Positions 11,191 through 22,877 of a stretch of DNA of 64,000 bases are shown piece after piece. This DNA is from Peromyscus leucopus. Its lineage: Eukaryota > Chordata > Mammalia > Rodentia > Cricetidae. The position numbers were made by a program, and so were the translations under genes. The number at the start of each line of letters is the position of its first letter. Positions within the stretch are counted from its first letter, which is position 1. The notes under the pieces are model-generated. The model searched no databases, was not told the DNA's origin, and saw nothing but the letters and a program-made list of their open reading frames with translations. The stretch is taken from the NCBI RefSeq assembly GCF_004664715.2, contig NC_051072.1:44500142-44564141 (forward strand), given 5' to 3'.

Positions 11191-11727
11191 TGGTTAAATA
11201 TACCAGCAAAAAAAAAAAAAAAAGCAAAGAAAAAAGAGGAAATACTAAAAGCATCAGGAGAAAAAAACACAAGTCACATATAAAGAACAACCCATCAGAG
11301 AAACAGCTGATTTCTCAATGGAAACTCTGAATGCCAGAGCCTGGAGCAATGCATCCCAAGTCCTCAAAAAACTACAACATCCAATCTAGTCTAATATACT
11401 GAGCAAAACTACCTGCCATATTTGAGTAGGAAAAAATTTTCCATGGTATAAACAGCCTAAAAAATTACATCCAATAAACAAAACCTAAATTAAAAAAGGA
11501 GACAATATTTCAGACCAGAGAGGGATGGGCACAGCTAAGAGAGTGCAGAAATTGAAGGTACAATTACCAAATACAAAGTACCACTGAGAACAGCATCACC
11601 ACCAGAAATCAACACCACAATGACTGCAGTCAACACTTCAATAATAACTTCAGGTATTGATGCCCCAATTTTCCAATCAAATTATGTAGGCTGGCTGAAT
11701 GAATCAAAAAAATAAAATCCTGCAGAT

Positions 11728-11838
11728 CATGGAGGGCGGTGGTGGAGTATGCCTTTAATCCCAGGAGTCAGAGGCAGACAGATCTCTGTGAGTTTGAGGC
11801 CAGCCTGGTCTACAGAGCTAGTTCTCAAAAAACAAAGA

Positions 11839-11880
<42 letters not shown>
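11728..11880 (+). mobile_element. B1 SINE with (AAT)n tail
   Basis: B1 body to about 11837 (TTTAATCCCAGGAGTCAGAG, GAGGCCAGCCTGGTCTACAG), whose tail has grown into about 14 AAT units (11839-11880). Confidence 0.88.
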
Positions 11881-13429
11881 TCATCTACTGTTGTCTATCA
11901 GTAACACATCTTAGCTTTAAATATAGGCACCTATATCGAGTAAAAGGATGGATAATAGTACTCCATTAAATGAAAGCTCATAAGGCCTCAACCCTACAAA
12001 ATCCCTACAGGAAACTAAGAGATGCTGATAATGAGGGAAGAGCACACCAATTGGTTATCTAATACCAATTAACATCTGAGACAATGTCTGTGGCTCCTGT
12101 TCAACCAAGGGCCATGTAGATTCCCAGGGTCTGGCCTGCCACCTGGGGCTATGCTGGTGTCTGAGGACTGAGCTCTCACCAGGAACATGCAGTCTGGGTG
12201 GCCTGTGCTGCCACTTAGGGCCATGGTGACATCCAGATCCAGGTTGCTGCTGAGAACCATGTCTGGGTCCATGGCCCTACTGCAGCCAGGATCTGTGTTG
12301 AAGTCTGTGGCCCATATTGTTACTGAGGGCCATGTGGAGGCCCAAAGTCAAGTCAGCCACCTGAGTCCACGTCAGTGGCCAAGGGACATGCTGCATCTGG
12401 GGTAAGGCAGAATAGAGTGGCCTGCACTGCTATCTGATATCATGGTGATATCTGGGCCAGGACTGCAGCAGCTGGGGGCCATGACTGGGTCCATGGCCCC
12501 CACTGCAGCCAAGATCAGTGTTGATGTAGGAGGTTCCTGTAACCATCGAGGGCCACATGGATGCCCAACACCTGGGGCCAAATTAGTGTCTGAGGACCAC
12601 ACTGTCCCAGGGGCCGTGCTGATCTGAGTGGCCTGTGTTTCCATCCAGAGCCAGGATCTGTTCCACGCCCGATCCACTGGGGAGGACCATGTCTGTGGCC
12701 CATGTTGCCTCATGGAGCAATGGAAACCATGCACGATGGGATCAGAGGCCCATTCTGAGCTGGCCTTGTCCTTCCCTGTCCTTGGGATATCTGGTACTGT
12801 GCCTCACTGGATGCTGCAGCAAGAGAACTGGCCTTGACCCTCATGACAGAGCTGGCCTCCCAAACTCTGGAGAGATGACCCCATGCCTCACCCAAGACAG
12901 AGGAGATCTGACCCTGATGGCATGGGCACAGGGGAGATGGCTCCGCGCCTCACCTGAGGGGGTTGGCCACAGTGCCCTGGACTGACCATCTGAACCACCA
13001 CCCAGGCTCACCTAGGGCTGGCCCAACCTGACATCTACCCCCATCTAGGACCTGCTGGAGCTTGTGAAGGGACTGGTTCTGTGGAAAAATAACCACAGGA
13101 TCTCCATGACTCACGGTGGCTGCAGGATATCCAAATGAACTTTTATGTGAGGATCCAGTGAGGACGGTGTGCCAGAAACCAGAGCCTTGAACCAGACTCA
13201 TAACAATGAACATTTGCAAATAAAGCTGTTTAGACAAAAAGGTAGACTTGTCACACCAGGGCTCCCAATGCCACCAGGACTAATGAAGAGGTGCTGGAGA
13301 GGTGGGAAAGATGGAGGAACGGAGAGGGTTTTGTTGTTCTGAGGTATTTTTTCTGTTCTTTTGTTTTGGTTTTTATTTTCTGTTCATGTTTCTTTGGTTT
13401 GGTTTGGTTTATTTTGCATATTATTTGTT

Positions 13430-13892
13430 TAACTAGTTAAAGATATGATGCACTTGTTTAACTATGTAAAGCTGTGTTGATTTGTTTAATTATGTACAGA
13501 TGTGTTGCTGTTTTACCTTGCCTGCCTAAGGCATCTGACTGGTCTAATAAAAAGCTGAACAGCCAATAGTGGGGGAGGAGGAATAGGTGGAGCTTCTGGG
13601 CTGTAAGGAGGAGGAGGAATTTAAGTTCCAGGAAAGAAAGAAAAGAAGACAACAGGGAGACATTAGGGGCCAGACAGACAGACTGACACAGAAGAAGCAG
13701 AAAGGTAGGACACACAGAATGACAAAAAGGCAAAAAGCCCCAGGAAAAATGTAGATGAATAGGAACAGGTTAAATTAAGTTAAAAGAGCTAGTGGGACAA
13801 GCCTAAGCTAAGGCCGAGCTTCCATAATTAATAATAAGTCTGTGTCTTTATTTGGGAGCTGGTTGGTGGCCCAAAGAAAATTCCAACTACAA
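13430..13892 (+). mobile_element. Rodent ERV LTR, probably class II
   Basis: LTR-like organisation in the plus direction: GTCTAATAAAAAGCTGAACA, CCAATAG, a GGAGGAGG block, a purine-rich stretch, then TAAGTCTGTGTCTTTATTTG and a terminal ACTACA. It resembles in layout the LTRs at 37531-37913, 47057-47403 and 53800-54188. Start is uncertain. Confidence 0.5.
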
Positions 13893-14196
13893 TTTTGGTT
13901 TGTTTTTTGAGTTTTTTTCTTTTTTTTCATTTGGAAGGCCACTGCTGGGAGGCTGAATAGGGAGGGACTGGATGGTGAGCAAAATTGGGGTGGATGATGT
14001 GAATTTCCCAAAGATCAATAAAGAAATTATGTTTTAAAAAGAGGAAGACAAAGGAAGCCACAGACAGAGCAGAGCATCCTTGAGCAACAGCAGCTGCTGA
14101 ACACCAGAGCTATGCTCTAACAACAACAACATTTAATGATCAAATATGTACAGTGGTATAAAAGCTTAGAACAACTGAATGAGAGGCAAGTCAAGT

Positions 14197-14360
14197 CTAG
14201 GGGCTGAAAAGACGGCTCAGCAATCAAGAGCTCTTGTTTGCAGAGGACCCAGTGAGGTTCCCAGCACCACACTGGGCTGCACACCACAGCCTGGAACCAA
14301 AGCTCCAAAGGATCTGATATTCCCTTCTGACCTCTGAGGGTACCCACACGTACATGCTCA

Positions 14361-14410
<50 letters not shown>

Positions 14411-14450
14411 ACATAAAGTGAAATAAATATTTTTTTAAAAGAAATCATTA
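14197..14450 (+). mobile_element. B2 SINE with internal (CA)n
   Basis: GGGGCTGAAAAGACGGCTCA head, CTTCTGACCTCTGAGGGTAC, then 21 CA units (14367-14409) and an AAATAAATA tail. Confidence 0.88.
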
Positions 14451-14489
14451 TAAAGGCAAAGTGCATACAAAAATAAACATTGCTTAGAG

Positions 14490-14714
14490 CAGTGGTTCTC
14501 AACCTTCCTATTGCTGCAACCCTTTACAGTTCCTCATGTTGTGGTGACACCCTCAACCATAAAATTATTGTTGTTGCTACTTCATAAGGGCAATTTTGCT
14601 ACTGTTATGAATTGTAATATAAATATCTGATATTTCTGCTGGTTTTATGTGACCCTTGTGAAAGGGCCATTGTACTCCCCAAAAGGGTCACAACCCACAT
14701 GTTGAGAACCACTG
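14490..14714. mobile_element. URR1-type hAT (Charlie) non-autonomous DNA transposon
   Basis: 225-bp element with inverted ends CAGTGGTTCTCAACCTT and, reversed, CAGTGGTTCTCAAC. The interior has CATAAAATTATTGTTGTTGC, matching my memory of rodent URR1. An 8-bp duplication is not recognisable. Confidence 0.85.
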
Positions 14715-14885
14715 GAGTAAACGAAGGACAGCTAAGTAGACACATCTGCGCCCAGGTAGACTGTCGCTCTTGTTCTAGGTAAGATGGAATTCTGGAAGGT
14801 TTTAAGAAGGCATCGTGGTGGCCTGTGTAAGAACAGCCCCCATAGGCTCCGACAGTTGGATGCTTAGTCACCAAGGAGTGCAACT

Positions 14886-15130
14886 CTGACACAATGAGAA
14901 GGATTAGGAGGTGTGGCCTTGCTGGAGGAAGTGTGTCTCTGGGTCAGGCTTTGAGGTTTCAGCCCTCTCTGCCTATGGGTCAGGATGTGGCTCTTAGCCA
15001 CTGCTCCAGTGCCTACCTGCATGCCACCATGCTGCCTGCCATGATGATAATGGACTAAACCTCTGAACCTGTAAGCAAGCTCCCAGTTAAATTCTTTTAT
15101 AAGAGTTCCCTTAGCCATGGTAGCTCTCCA
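14886..15130 (+). mobile_element. MaLR-type LTR fragment
   Basis: Phrases GGAGGTGTGGCCTTGCTGGA, TGCCACCATGCTGCC and GGACTAAACCTCTGAACC, then a terminal GACCGAGACA, are typical of rodent MT/ORR-like MaLR LTRs. A related piece is at 24630-24800. Confidence 0.6.
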
Positions 15131-15275
15131 TAGCAACTAACAGTGACCGAGACAAGCATGCTCTGCGTGGCTTTTAGAATTACTCTGACAAGCCTTGTGA
15201 AGAACGGAGGAGAAGAGAATAGTGAATTGAAGGCTATCATGAGTACAGTAGGTATCTCAAATAAAACTGGGAAAC

Positions 15276-15390
15276 AGCCCAACACTCAGGAGGCAGATCT
15301 CTGTGAGTTCGTGGCCAGCCTGGTCTACAGAGTGAGTTCCAGGACAGCCAGGGCTGTTACACAGAGAAACCCTGACTCAAAAAAAACCTA
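15276..15390 (+). mobile_element. B1 SINE, 5'-truncated
   Basis: Starts in CCCAACACTCAGGAGGCAGA and ends CAGAGAAACCCTGACTC plus an A tail. Confidence 0.88.
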
Positions 15391-15624
15391 AACATATAAA
15401 ACCTGGGAAACAGATCTAACCCTGAAGCTCCCTTTCCTGCCCCCTCCAGACAGCCCAACCCTTGTCCAGTCATTCCTCTCTGTCAGTCAGGGCCAGGTCA
15501 GAAAAACAGAACACACAGCAAGCTGTTCAACTGAAGGAGCTCTTATTAACTCTACAAAGTATGGGGCTTCGTGATGGCACTTCCAAACATGTGTCTGCTA
15601 GACTTGGATCATGGCAATGGTTAC

Positions 15625-15800
15625 AAAAGTGTGTGTGTGTGTACCATGGCCTGCTTATGAAGGTCAGAGGCAACTTGTGGGAGTCTGTTCTCTTTCCAAT
15701 GTGTGGTCTTGGGGATTGGAACTCAGGCTATCAAGCTTGCTGGTGTTGTCTGCAATTCAGGTGGCATCTTCTTGTCGTTGTTCCATATCCTCTCTGGAGA
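15625..15800 (-). mobile_element. B3 SINE
   Basis: Reverse B3: GAAGGTCAGAGGCAACTTG, GGGGATTGGAACTCAGGCTA and ATCAAGCTTGCTGG. Confidence 0.72.
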
Positions 15801-15844
15801 CCTTGGGAGTCATTGCTAGGAGGAGGGAGTCTCTGTTATAGTAA

Positions 15845-17110
15845 GCTTTTTATCAAATAATTTAAATGCCGTATTCATCAGATCTTTGAGGACCATTATG
15901 TATTAAATATATCTGAGCTAAACAAATCTAGGCCTAATCTTGAAAACATCTCTCGGTTTGGTAACAATAACCAGGCCAATTTGTTATTCTGTAGATATAT
16001 TAGTCAAATGAATCTCTCAGGTTCTGTTTTATTTATTTCTTAATAGCTTATAATTAAATAAGATTTAACAGTTTATGCTTTAAACTAATATCTGGATAGC
16101 CGGATGACTAGCCTTAACTTGTATTCCTTAACATAGAGAAAATGTAAACTCAGACATTCAAAACCAAACATACATGTGGTCACATTTTCATTCATACCTA
16201 CAGAGTAGACAGACATTTTTAAAACTATGAACCTTTGGAGTCTCAATGTAACAGCAGAATAGCAAGAAAAAGAAATCAGAAACATGTTTTATCTTTTATA
16301 TATCTCAAATCATTTTTATCATTATTTAAGTCTTTTCATCCTCAGACCTTCATAACTTGCTTTTACACATTCCAATAACTTGCATTTCACATACTTTTTT
16401 TCTTTCCAAAACATTCTTTTTTATATTCCCAAACTTAAAATCTTTACATCTTAGACCCCACATGAACTTTGCTTTTACTCAAACCTCACAACTTACTTGA
16501 ACTTTAAAGTACTTAAAGTTCTGCCGGGCGTTGGTGGCGCACGCCTTTAATCCCAGCACTTGGGAGGCAGAGCCAGGCGGATCTCTGTGAGTTCGAGGCC
16601 AGCCTGGGCTACCAAGTGAGCTCCAGGAAAGGCGCAAAGCTACACAGAGAAACCCTGTCTCGAAAAACCAAAAAAAAAAGTACTTAAAGTTCCACATTTT
16701 TATAACTCAAACTACTTTCTCAGATCCAAAATATCATTTATTTAAACTTTTATCCTCATATCTCAGGCCTTTATATTTTTATAAAAACATTACATTCTAA
16801 AATATTTTTTATCTAATTTGAGTTATCCTCTACTTAGAATTTGATAGTTTTTTTTTTCTTATCTTACCCAATAATAATTTGTAACCAATTCTCTTAAATG
16901 ATGGTGAGTATCTGTAACCCATTGAATTCAAATGACCAAAATCCATGTATTGTTTTTTTTCCTGTGGGAACAAAAGCATATTTTTTAAGCTAAATTTTTT
17001 TGTAGTTATAAAGAATCAATTACTTTATTATCTATCTTGAGAGGTAATCTTTTTTTTCTTTTAGTGTATTCAGCTTTTTTTTTTTTTACAATTTATTTAT
17101 TTATTTTTTT
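15845..17110. repeat. Unclassified ERV-like repeat, copy 2
   Basis: AT-rich. 15845-15960 aligns by eye with about 485-600 (TTTAAATGCC, TCTTTGAGG). About 16850-16960 aligns with 25620-25700 (CCAATAATAATTTGTAACCA against CCAATAACAACTTATAACCA). A B1 is inserted at 16523. No coding potential. Confidence 0.5.
16523..16678 (+). mobile_element. B1 SINE, young
   Basis: Full B1 from GCCGGGCG to its A tail, flanked by a perfect 14-bp target duplication AGTACTTAAAGTTC (16508-16521 and 16679-16692). Confidence 0.96.
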
Positions 17111-17376
17111 CATCAGTAATTCATGTTGATAGCATGCTGAAATTACAATGCCTTGAGTAGCTTAGATTTTACAATTGAGATGACTTTCTCCCCCCCCCCG
17201 CGCCCGTTTTTAATTTTTTTTGGGGGGGTGTTGTAGTCAAAAGCATATTTTTTTAAACCTAATATATCTTTAACATTTTTTAAGCATTACCAGGACAGAG
17301 AAGGGTTAAGATGGAAAACTAATGACAAACTTGGCTTAGGAAGGAAGGGAGGATGATTTTGATTCAGAGAATGTAA

Positions 17377-17760
17377 GCAGTTAACTCCCCACCACCCCCA
17401 GGCTGAGCTCGTGATCTTTGTCGCCCAGTTCCTGTATGGCCAACCCATCACGCCCTGCTCCTCCATATCGAGCCTGCCCCCCAGAGGCCGCGTGCTTGCC
17501 CCCTCCAGATGGTGCTGCCATGCGCACCCCCACCCCTCGAGGGCTGCAGGGGCCAGGCATCCTGCCCCTGTCTCTGGCAGTCAACCTCGGCCACCCAGGC
17601 CAAGGATGTGGATGCATGGAGCCCTGCTCTCTGGGAACTCACCTCCGTGCTCAGGGAGGGGCCACTGGAAGCCCCAGTCTCATACCTTCCCAGGGGCCAG
17701 GGAGTGGCCCCCGCTGGTGAGCTTCCCCCACCCACCAGTGCTGCAGGTCTGATAGCAATA
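17377..17760. other. GC-rich unique segment, unidentified
   Basis: About 380 bp much richer in G+C and CpG than its AT-rich flanks, open in several overlapping frames on both strands (up to 113 codons at 17411-17752, plus). None of the translations looks like a known family to me. It could be a fragment of a retrocopied GC-rich mRNA, an exon, or a CpG island. Function unknown. Confidence 0.3.
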
Positions 17761-18082
17761 AGGAAAGCTGGTAGTCAGGAACAAGTAACATTTACATAGA
17801 CGTAAGAACCACTTTACCAGGATCAGGTTTTTGTTTTCGTTTTCCTTCTCGGCCTCTGATCCGCATACCCTTTGCAGCCCAGTACTCTCACTAGGGTCTG
17901 CAGGAACCACAGGGAGTTAGTTCTTCCCACCGTCAGCATCAGAGGTTCCCTCCAGAGAATAAGTAACATTGTTAGTGCTCATTCTGCACTGCAAAAGGTG
18001 ACAGAGTTTCCCTTGGGAATCAATCATTCTATTGTGAGCAGTGGCTAGCACATCCTTCCACTATGCTAGGCAAGGGTCTAGG

Positions 18083-18563
18083 GGCGAAAAGGGAGACTGT
18101 CCTATAGTGACCATCTTAGTCAACAATAAGAACAATTAACATGCTACACACAAGACCAAGGGCACACCGAAACAAACTTTGCCCCAAGACACAACCAACA
18201 AAGTTCCAAGAACAATGACAGGCTGATGTGGTCTGGAGGCAGCAACCCTCCAGGCTCAGTCACACCAAAAACAGTCTGGATTTGAGGCTCTCATCCTCAG
18301 TTGAACAGACAGGGGGGCGGGGGCGGGGGGGGGGTGTTCCACATCCCCATCTCCAGGGCTCAGGACGTCTCTTGAGACCCCCGTGATTCCGGGACACCAG
18401 CACGTCTGCTGGATGCCTGCCACAGGCACTGACCACTTCACAGATTTAGCGTGCCTCAGAAAATAAATGTACAGAGCCACACAAAGACAAGAACAAACAA
18501 AGACACACAGAAACTTAGTGGCCGGTTAGAAACCCTCAGATTAGGTTCTGGGGGAAGCAGGGG
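18083..18563 (-). mobile_element. Gammaretrovirus-like ERV, 5' leader remnant
   Basis: Sequence directly downstream, in element orientation, of a Pro primer-binding site. On the minus strand it reads as an untranslated leader (CTGTGTGTCTTTGTTTG, then GGTGTCCCGGAATC). No gag frame is recognised, and the element is lost to the left, so only the leader and 5' LTR remain. The left boundary is approximate. Confidence 0.6.
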
Positions 18564-18581
18564 ATCCCGGACGAGCCCCCA
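18564..18581 (-). promoter_or_regulatory. Retroviral primer-binding site, tRNA-Pro
   Basis: Read on the minus strand this is TGGGGGCTCGTCCGGGAT, identical to the proline-tRNA primer site of murine leukaemia-type viruses, two bases from the LTR end. It fixes the class (ERV1) and the orientation. Confidence 0.93.
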
Positions 18582-18583
18582 AA

Positions 18584-19149
18584 TGTTGTGCCCAGGTTGC
18601 AAGACCCCCAAGCAAGACCACCACAGAGCCAATATCCGATGCAAACACACAGAGGTTTTTAATAACAAAACAAGCAAGCTTGTTCCATGTCCAGCATCTG
18701 ACACAATGGGTGGAGGAGAATGGACCCCTGGGCACTCACTTGAAGGGGTTTATATAAGAAAGGTTTACATGCAACTTGGGATTGGATGAGGGGGGTAGGG
18801 GTGAGGTAGTTCTTTGAAGTTACTGGCTGAACTATAAGCATGAGGTTACTGATAGCTAACAGGATTCAGGGTATCTACAGAGACATAAATTTTTACTCCC
18901 TATGTCCTGCTTTTGTTGAAACCAGGATATATACATTCAGATTTGTTGTTCCAGTCCTACTCTCCTCTGAGGTCAGTTGAGCCCATTACTCCTTATATCT
19001 TGTTTTTCCAAGTCCGGGATACATAGATTTATTGTCCCAGCCTTATAAGTTCCACTTCCAGTCACTTCTAAAACTGCTGGTCAGCAAATACCTTTGGAGG
19101 AGGGGAGGGAGAAGTGTCTCTCAAGATGGTTACTGATTTTTCCCTTTCA
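18584..19149 (-). mobile_element. Gammaretrovirus-like 5' LTR
   Basis: About 566 bp. On the minus strand it begins TGAAAGGGAAAAA, close to the usual TGAAAGACC start of gammaretroviral LTRs, and ends GGGCACAACA next to the Pro primer site. The U5 part carries CAAGACC / GGGGGTCTTGCAACC. Confidence 0.85.
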
Positions 19150-19214
19150 GCTGGCAAGTACCTTTACAAACTGAGCTGTCTCACCAGCTCTCTGACCTTC
19201 TTCTTCCTCCTCCT

Positions 19215-19412
19215 CCTCCTCTTCTTGTAAAGATTTATTTTTTACATGTATGAATACATATGTGCACCATGTCCATGCCTGTGGAAGTCGGAAGAGGGCG
19301 TCCAGTCCCTGGAACTAGAGTTAGGATGTGGGTGCTGGTAACCGAATCCAGTTCTTCCACCAGAGCATCAAATGCTCTAAACCCCTGACCTATCTCTTTA
19401 GCCCCCTGACAT
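19215..19412 (-). mobile_element. B2 SINE
   Basis: Reverse B2 with TAAAGATTTATTTT tail, GGAAGAGGGCGTCCAGTCCC, AACCGAATCCAGTTCTTCCA and CTATCTCTTTAGCCCC head. Confidence 0.85.
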
Positions 19413-19712
19413 TTTTTTTTTAATTGGAGGTCTCTTATCGGCCCTGCTTCCATAAGAACCAACAGCAGGGGAAGAGGAAGGGAGACCTGTTGGTGCCAGA
19501 AAGGGTCATTTCACAACATTCCATTTGCCACAGAACTAAACAGTCACTACTGTGGATAGAGGTTGCAGTATGGAACTAAGTAGGAACAAGCAGGGGTGTC
19601 TAAAGTTGACTCAGTGACCCGCCCCCCACAAACTGGATATCTGGCACGGGTGGGTGGGGCATGGGGGTTAGCCTGTTTTAACCCAAGAATCACAAGATCA
19701 AAAGTGGTTTGT

Positions 19713-19915
19713 GGGGCTGGAGAGATGGCTCATCAGTTAAGAGCACTGACTGCTCTTCTGGCTTTGATTCCCAGCACTATCACGGAGGCTCACTACAGTT
19801 CCCAGGATCTCACATTCTCTTCAGGCCTCTAAGGGCACCATGCAGGTACATGGTACACAGACGCATATTCAGGTAAAACATCCATGCACATAAAACAATT
19901 AAAAATTTTAAAACA
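19713..19915 (+). mobile_element. B2 SINE
   Basis: GGGGCTGGAGAGATGGCTCA head, AAGAGCACTGACTGCTCTTC, and an A/T-rich tail. Confidence 0.92.
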
Positions 19916-20395
19916 CACTTTGGGAGTGCCAGAACTGCCAGGAAGAAGGGAAGAAAGAAGGTGGGCAGAGGGGGCAGTTGGAAACTATCAGCTGGGGTGA
20001 ATTAGTGCACTCCCCTGCTGAGATCCCCCAGCACCTTCTGGCAGGTAGGGGTCAGCCTGCAGCTTCCTAAGGCAGGTCTGTGGCTGTTAGATGCTCTGTG
20101 GCAAGAGCTGAGGAAGGTCCCAAATGTTTACCCTGCAGCAGGGGTGACAGTGTTACCATCCTGCCTCTCTGAGCTCCTCAGAACAGCTTGCTAATTCGCT
20201 CTTGATCCTGGCCGGTCTCATCCTTGGCGCTGCAGAGATCAGTTTGAAGGGCTGCGCTCTCAGGGACCAGAAAAGAAGCACCGAGCTCCCCTTCCTGTGT
20301 TTTGCAGTCCTTGGTCTACTAGGTTAGCTCGTAGGGAACCACACTGGAGGCATGGCCTCAAAGGTGGTGCAGAGGACATGTACGGTGTGCCCACG

Positions 20396-20396
<1 letters not shown>
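19916..20396. other. Unique sequence
   Basis: No repeat, splice-supported exon or conserved frame recognised. Confidence 0.35.

Positions 20397-20451
<55 letters not shown>
20397..20451. repeat. (CA)n microsatellite
   Basis: About 27 CA units. The His/Thr or Val/Cys frames over it are artefacts. Confidence 0.97.
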
Positions 20452-20454
<3 letters not shown>

Positions 20455-20716
20455 TCTTCTTGGCCTCCTCAGGATGGTGCCCTTCTTGTCCTCACTCAGG
20501 CAGAAGAGCATGGCCTTCAGAGCTTCTTCACCGCCTCCTGCTTGAGGATGAACATGCCTTCAGGTTAGTGAACACCTTTATGACACCACCTGAGGCAACT
20601 ACACCCTGACCCTTGTTTCCAGAAGCAATGGGGAGCAGCCAAGGAGAAGCTGGAAAACGTCAGTCGCCCCAATTGCTGCTGGGATGTGACTAGCAAAATA
20701 AGAAGAAGAAAGTAAT

Positions 20717-20808
20717 TTTTGAGATATTGCCTCATATTGACCAGGCTTCTCTCAAACTGCTCAAGTGATTCTGCTCCAGCCTCCAGCATAGCAACAGGCA
20801 TATGCCAT
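20717..20808 (-). mobile_element. Old B1-type SINE fragment
   Basis: Reverse-oriented: TTTTTGAGATATTGCCTCAT, CAAGTGATTCTGCTCCAGCC. Confidence 0.6.
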
Positions 20809-20849
20809 CTGAGAAAATAATTACTGTTACAATCAAGAAATCAAAATGA

Positions 20850-20980
20850 AGCCAGCATGATAGCACATGCCTTTAATCCCAGCACTTGGGAAACAGATTT
20901 AGGCATATCTCTGACTTCAAGTTCAGCCTGGTCTACCTAGTGAGTTCCAGGCCTGCCAAGGCTATATAGTGATATCCTGG
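20850..20980 (+). mobile_element. B1 SINE, diverged
   Basis: CATGCCTTTAATCCCAGCAC, TTCAGCCTGGTCTACCTAGT. Confidence 0.85.
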
Positions 20981-21174
20981 CAGGGGGGTGGGGGGAGGGA
21001 GGGTGAGTATACAGCATCAACAATAAAGTTTTAAGAGATCCTTCCCTGCAGAGTAAAATTTTAACGATTGAAAAGGCGTCCTAAAACAACATGAATGAAC
21101 TGGAGGAGAAGAAGCTACTCTCTATGTGACAGGTTCTTCTTCATGTGACAGGTAGTTCTTCATTTACCGATAGC

Positions 21175-21790
21175 TTATGGGTTGGTTTTTAAGACATTTT
21201 ATAAGGAATAGGAATTCTCACTTATTGTTGGTGGAACATAAAATGGTACAGACCCTTTTGGGAAACAGTACAATAGCTTCTTACAAGATCAAAATATGCT
21301 CTTCCATAGAACCTGCCATCCTTCAGCATACAGCTTCGAGGGAGCTGAAAATTACATCTCCAGGGAAACCTGCATATGAGCTAGGCATGTGTCACCACAC
21401 AATTGAGGCTTGCTGTGACCCCAGCACCCAGAGGCAAAGGCCAAGCATGGACTACACATTGAGGCCCTGTCTCAAAAACAAAAACTAAATGGCTATAGAT
21501 GAATGTTGGCTTATTTAGAACTACATAAACTTGCAAATCAGTAGTCCTTCAACCAGTGAATAAATAAGCCATAGTTTCCACATCTGCCTACACACTAAAA
21601 TATCATTCAGCCCTGAAGGTTAATGAGCTATCAAGACACAAAAACAGAGAAGAACATTAAATGCTTGTTACTAAGTCAAAGAAGCCAGTCTAGACTATGT
21701 ATTGTGTGGTCCCAACTCTAAGATATTATATGGAAACAGCAGGAAGATTGGGGGTACAAGGGGATCTAGGGCAGGAAGGCTGGATATGCA
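21175..21790 (+). mobile_element. Ancient L1 3' end
   Basis: Phrases TTCTCACTTATTGTTGGTGG, AAATGGTACAGACCCTTTTG and ATATCATTCAGCC are typical of old mammalian L1 ORF2 ends. Many stops. Confidence 0.6.
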
Positions 21791-21869
21791 GAGCACAGAT
21801 TTTTACGGACTATTCTATACGATCTTGCAGTGGTGAATACATATATGTCATATGCATGGCTGAAATCCA

Positions 21870-22215
21870 TACAATGGATTGTTGGCTTTCTGTAGTCATA
21901 GGTTCTACTTTTGTGGATTCAACAAACCTCATAGTTTACCTATCTACAGTAGTTGTATCTGTACTGGACATGTACATGTACATATTGTCTTGTCATTATT
22001 CTCTAAACAATACCATTTCAAAATACTTTTCACAGTATTTACATTCTATTGGGTACTAGAAGTAAATCAGAGATGACTTGAAGTATGTATTATGGGTATA
22101 TGTGTGTAAGTTGTATGAAAATACTACATCATTGGATATAAGGCACTTGAGCATCCATATTCATGGGCTTTGGTATCCTGGAGGAGGAGTCTGGAAACAT
22201 TCCCGGGGGATACTG
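21870..22215. mobile_element. Probable Tigger-type DNA transposon fragment
   Basis: Interior resembles the element at 5661-5966: GTGGATTCAACAAACC, TTTACATTCTATTGGGTACT, AGATGACTTGAAGTATGT and GCACTTGAGCATCCATATTC. The ends are not cleanly visible. Confidence 0.5.
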
Positions 22216-22742
22216 AGACAGCAGTTCTAAAATACAAAGAAGGAATATGAATGTGAGATACGAACTTCAGTGAGTAGTTAGGTGAGAACATTGGCTCATT
22301 AACGGTAATGAATGTACCACACCAGTGCCGAGGTGCTAATAACAGAGAAAAATGGCAGGAAGGAATGGAGGGGAGTTGAGAGAGTGGGCGGGAATATAGT
22401 GGGAAATCTCCACTTTGCATCCTTTCTCTGTAACCCTAAACTGCTCTGTAAAGTCTATTCATCTAACATACCGTAGATACACAAAATGGGCAATGGTTGA
22501 GGATTATGACATTCAACTAACAATAACTGGCTATCCCAGCACTTAGGAGGCTAAGGAAGGGGGATTTGGAGTCTGAGAATAGCCTGAGCTACATGAAACC
22601 TCATCTCAGAAAATGAATAAACACATAAGTGGCTAATAAAACAAAAAATCTTGAATGTTATTAATAATGAATGACTACAAATATAAATGGCAGTGAAGAG
22701 CTAGGTATCCTTTTAGCTTTGAAAGGTATTTTAATTACAATT
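22215..22742. other. Unique sequence with worn SINE
   Basis: A weak B1-like stretch is at about 22530-22620 (ATCCCAGCACTTAGGAGGCT). Nothing else recognised. Confidence 0.35.
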
Positions 22743-22820
22743 AAGGGGTGGGGCTATAGCTCAGTTGTGTAGTACATGCCAAGCACATGTGATCTCTCCA
22801 GGACCGCAAAAAGAAATAAG
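22743..22820 (+). mobile_element. ID-like SINE
   Basis: GGGGTGGGGCTATAGCTCAG head, CATGCCAAGCACATG, A-rich tail. Confidence 0.65.
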
Positions 22821-22877
22821 GCACAGTGAAACCAGATTCTGTATACACTAGTAGTAGAAATAAAGCCATACTTATCC

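Larger units (their letters stand above)
9600..13330 (+). mobile_element. Old L1 / HAL1-type LINE (5' UTR, ORF1, short ORF2 piece, 3' UTR)
   Basis: Plus-strand LINE relic. 9600-10190 looks like a CCT-rich 5' region. 10190-11400 is a decayed ORF1: a coiled-coil-like stretch at 10379-10573 and the phrase GATATAC-like AAAAGATACAAGAAGC near 10940. 11640-11970 carries a fragment of the ORF2 start (AACACATCTTAGCTTTAAA). From about 12050 a GC-rich 3' UTR begins, with reiterated GGGCCATG units, ending near AATAAAG at 13217. The jump from ORF2 start to 3' UTR is the layout of half-L1 (HAL1) elements. Many stops; not functional. B1 copies and a CA tract are inserted. Confidence 0.6.

Noticed and set aside
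12372..12985. Overlapping 60-120 codon frames on both strands
   Set aside because: They lie in the GC-rich reiterated 3' UTR of a LINE and have no conserved content.
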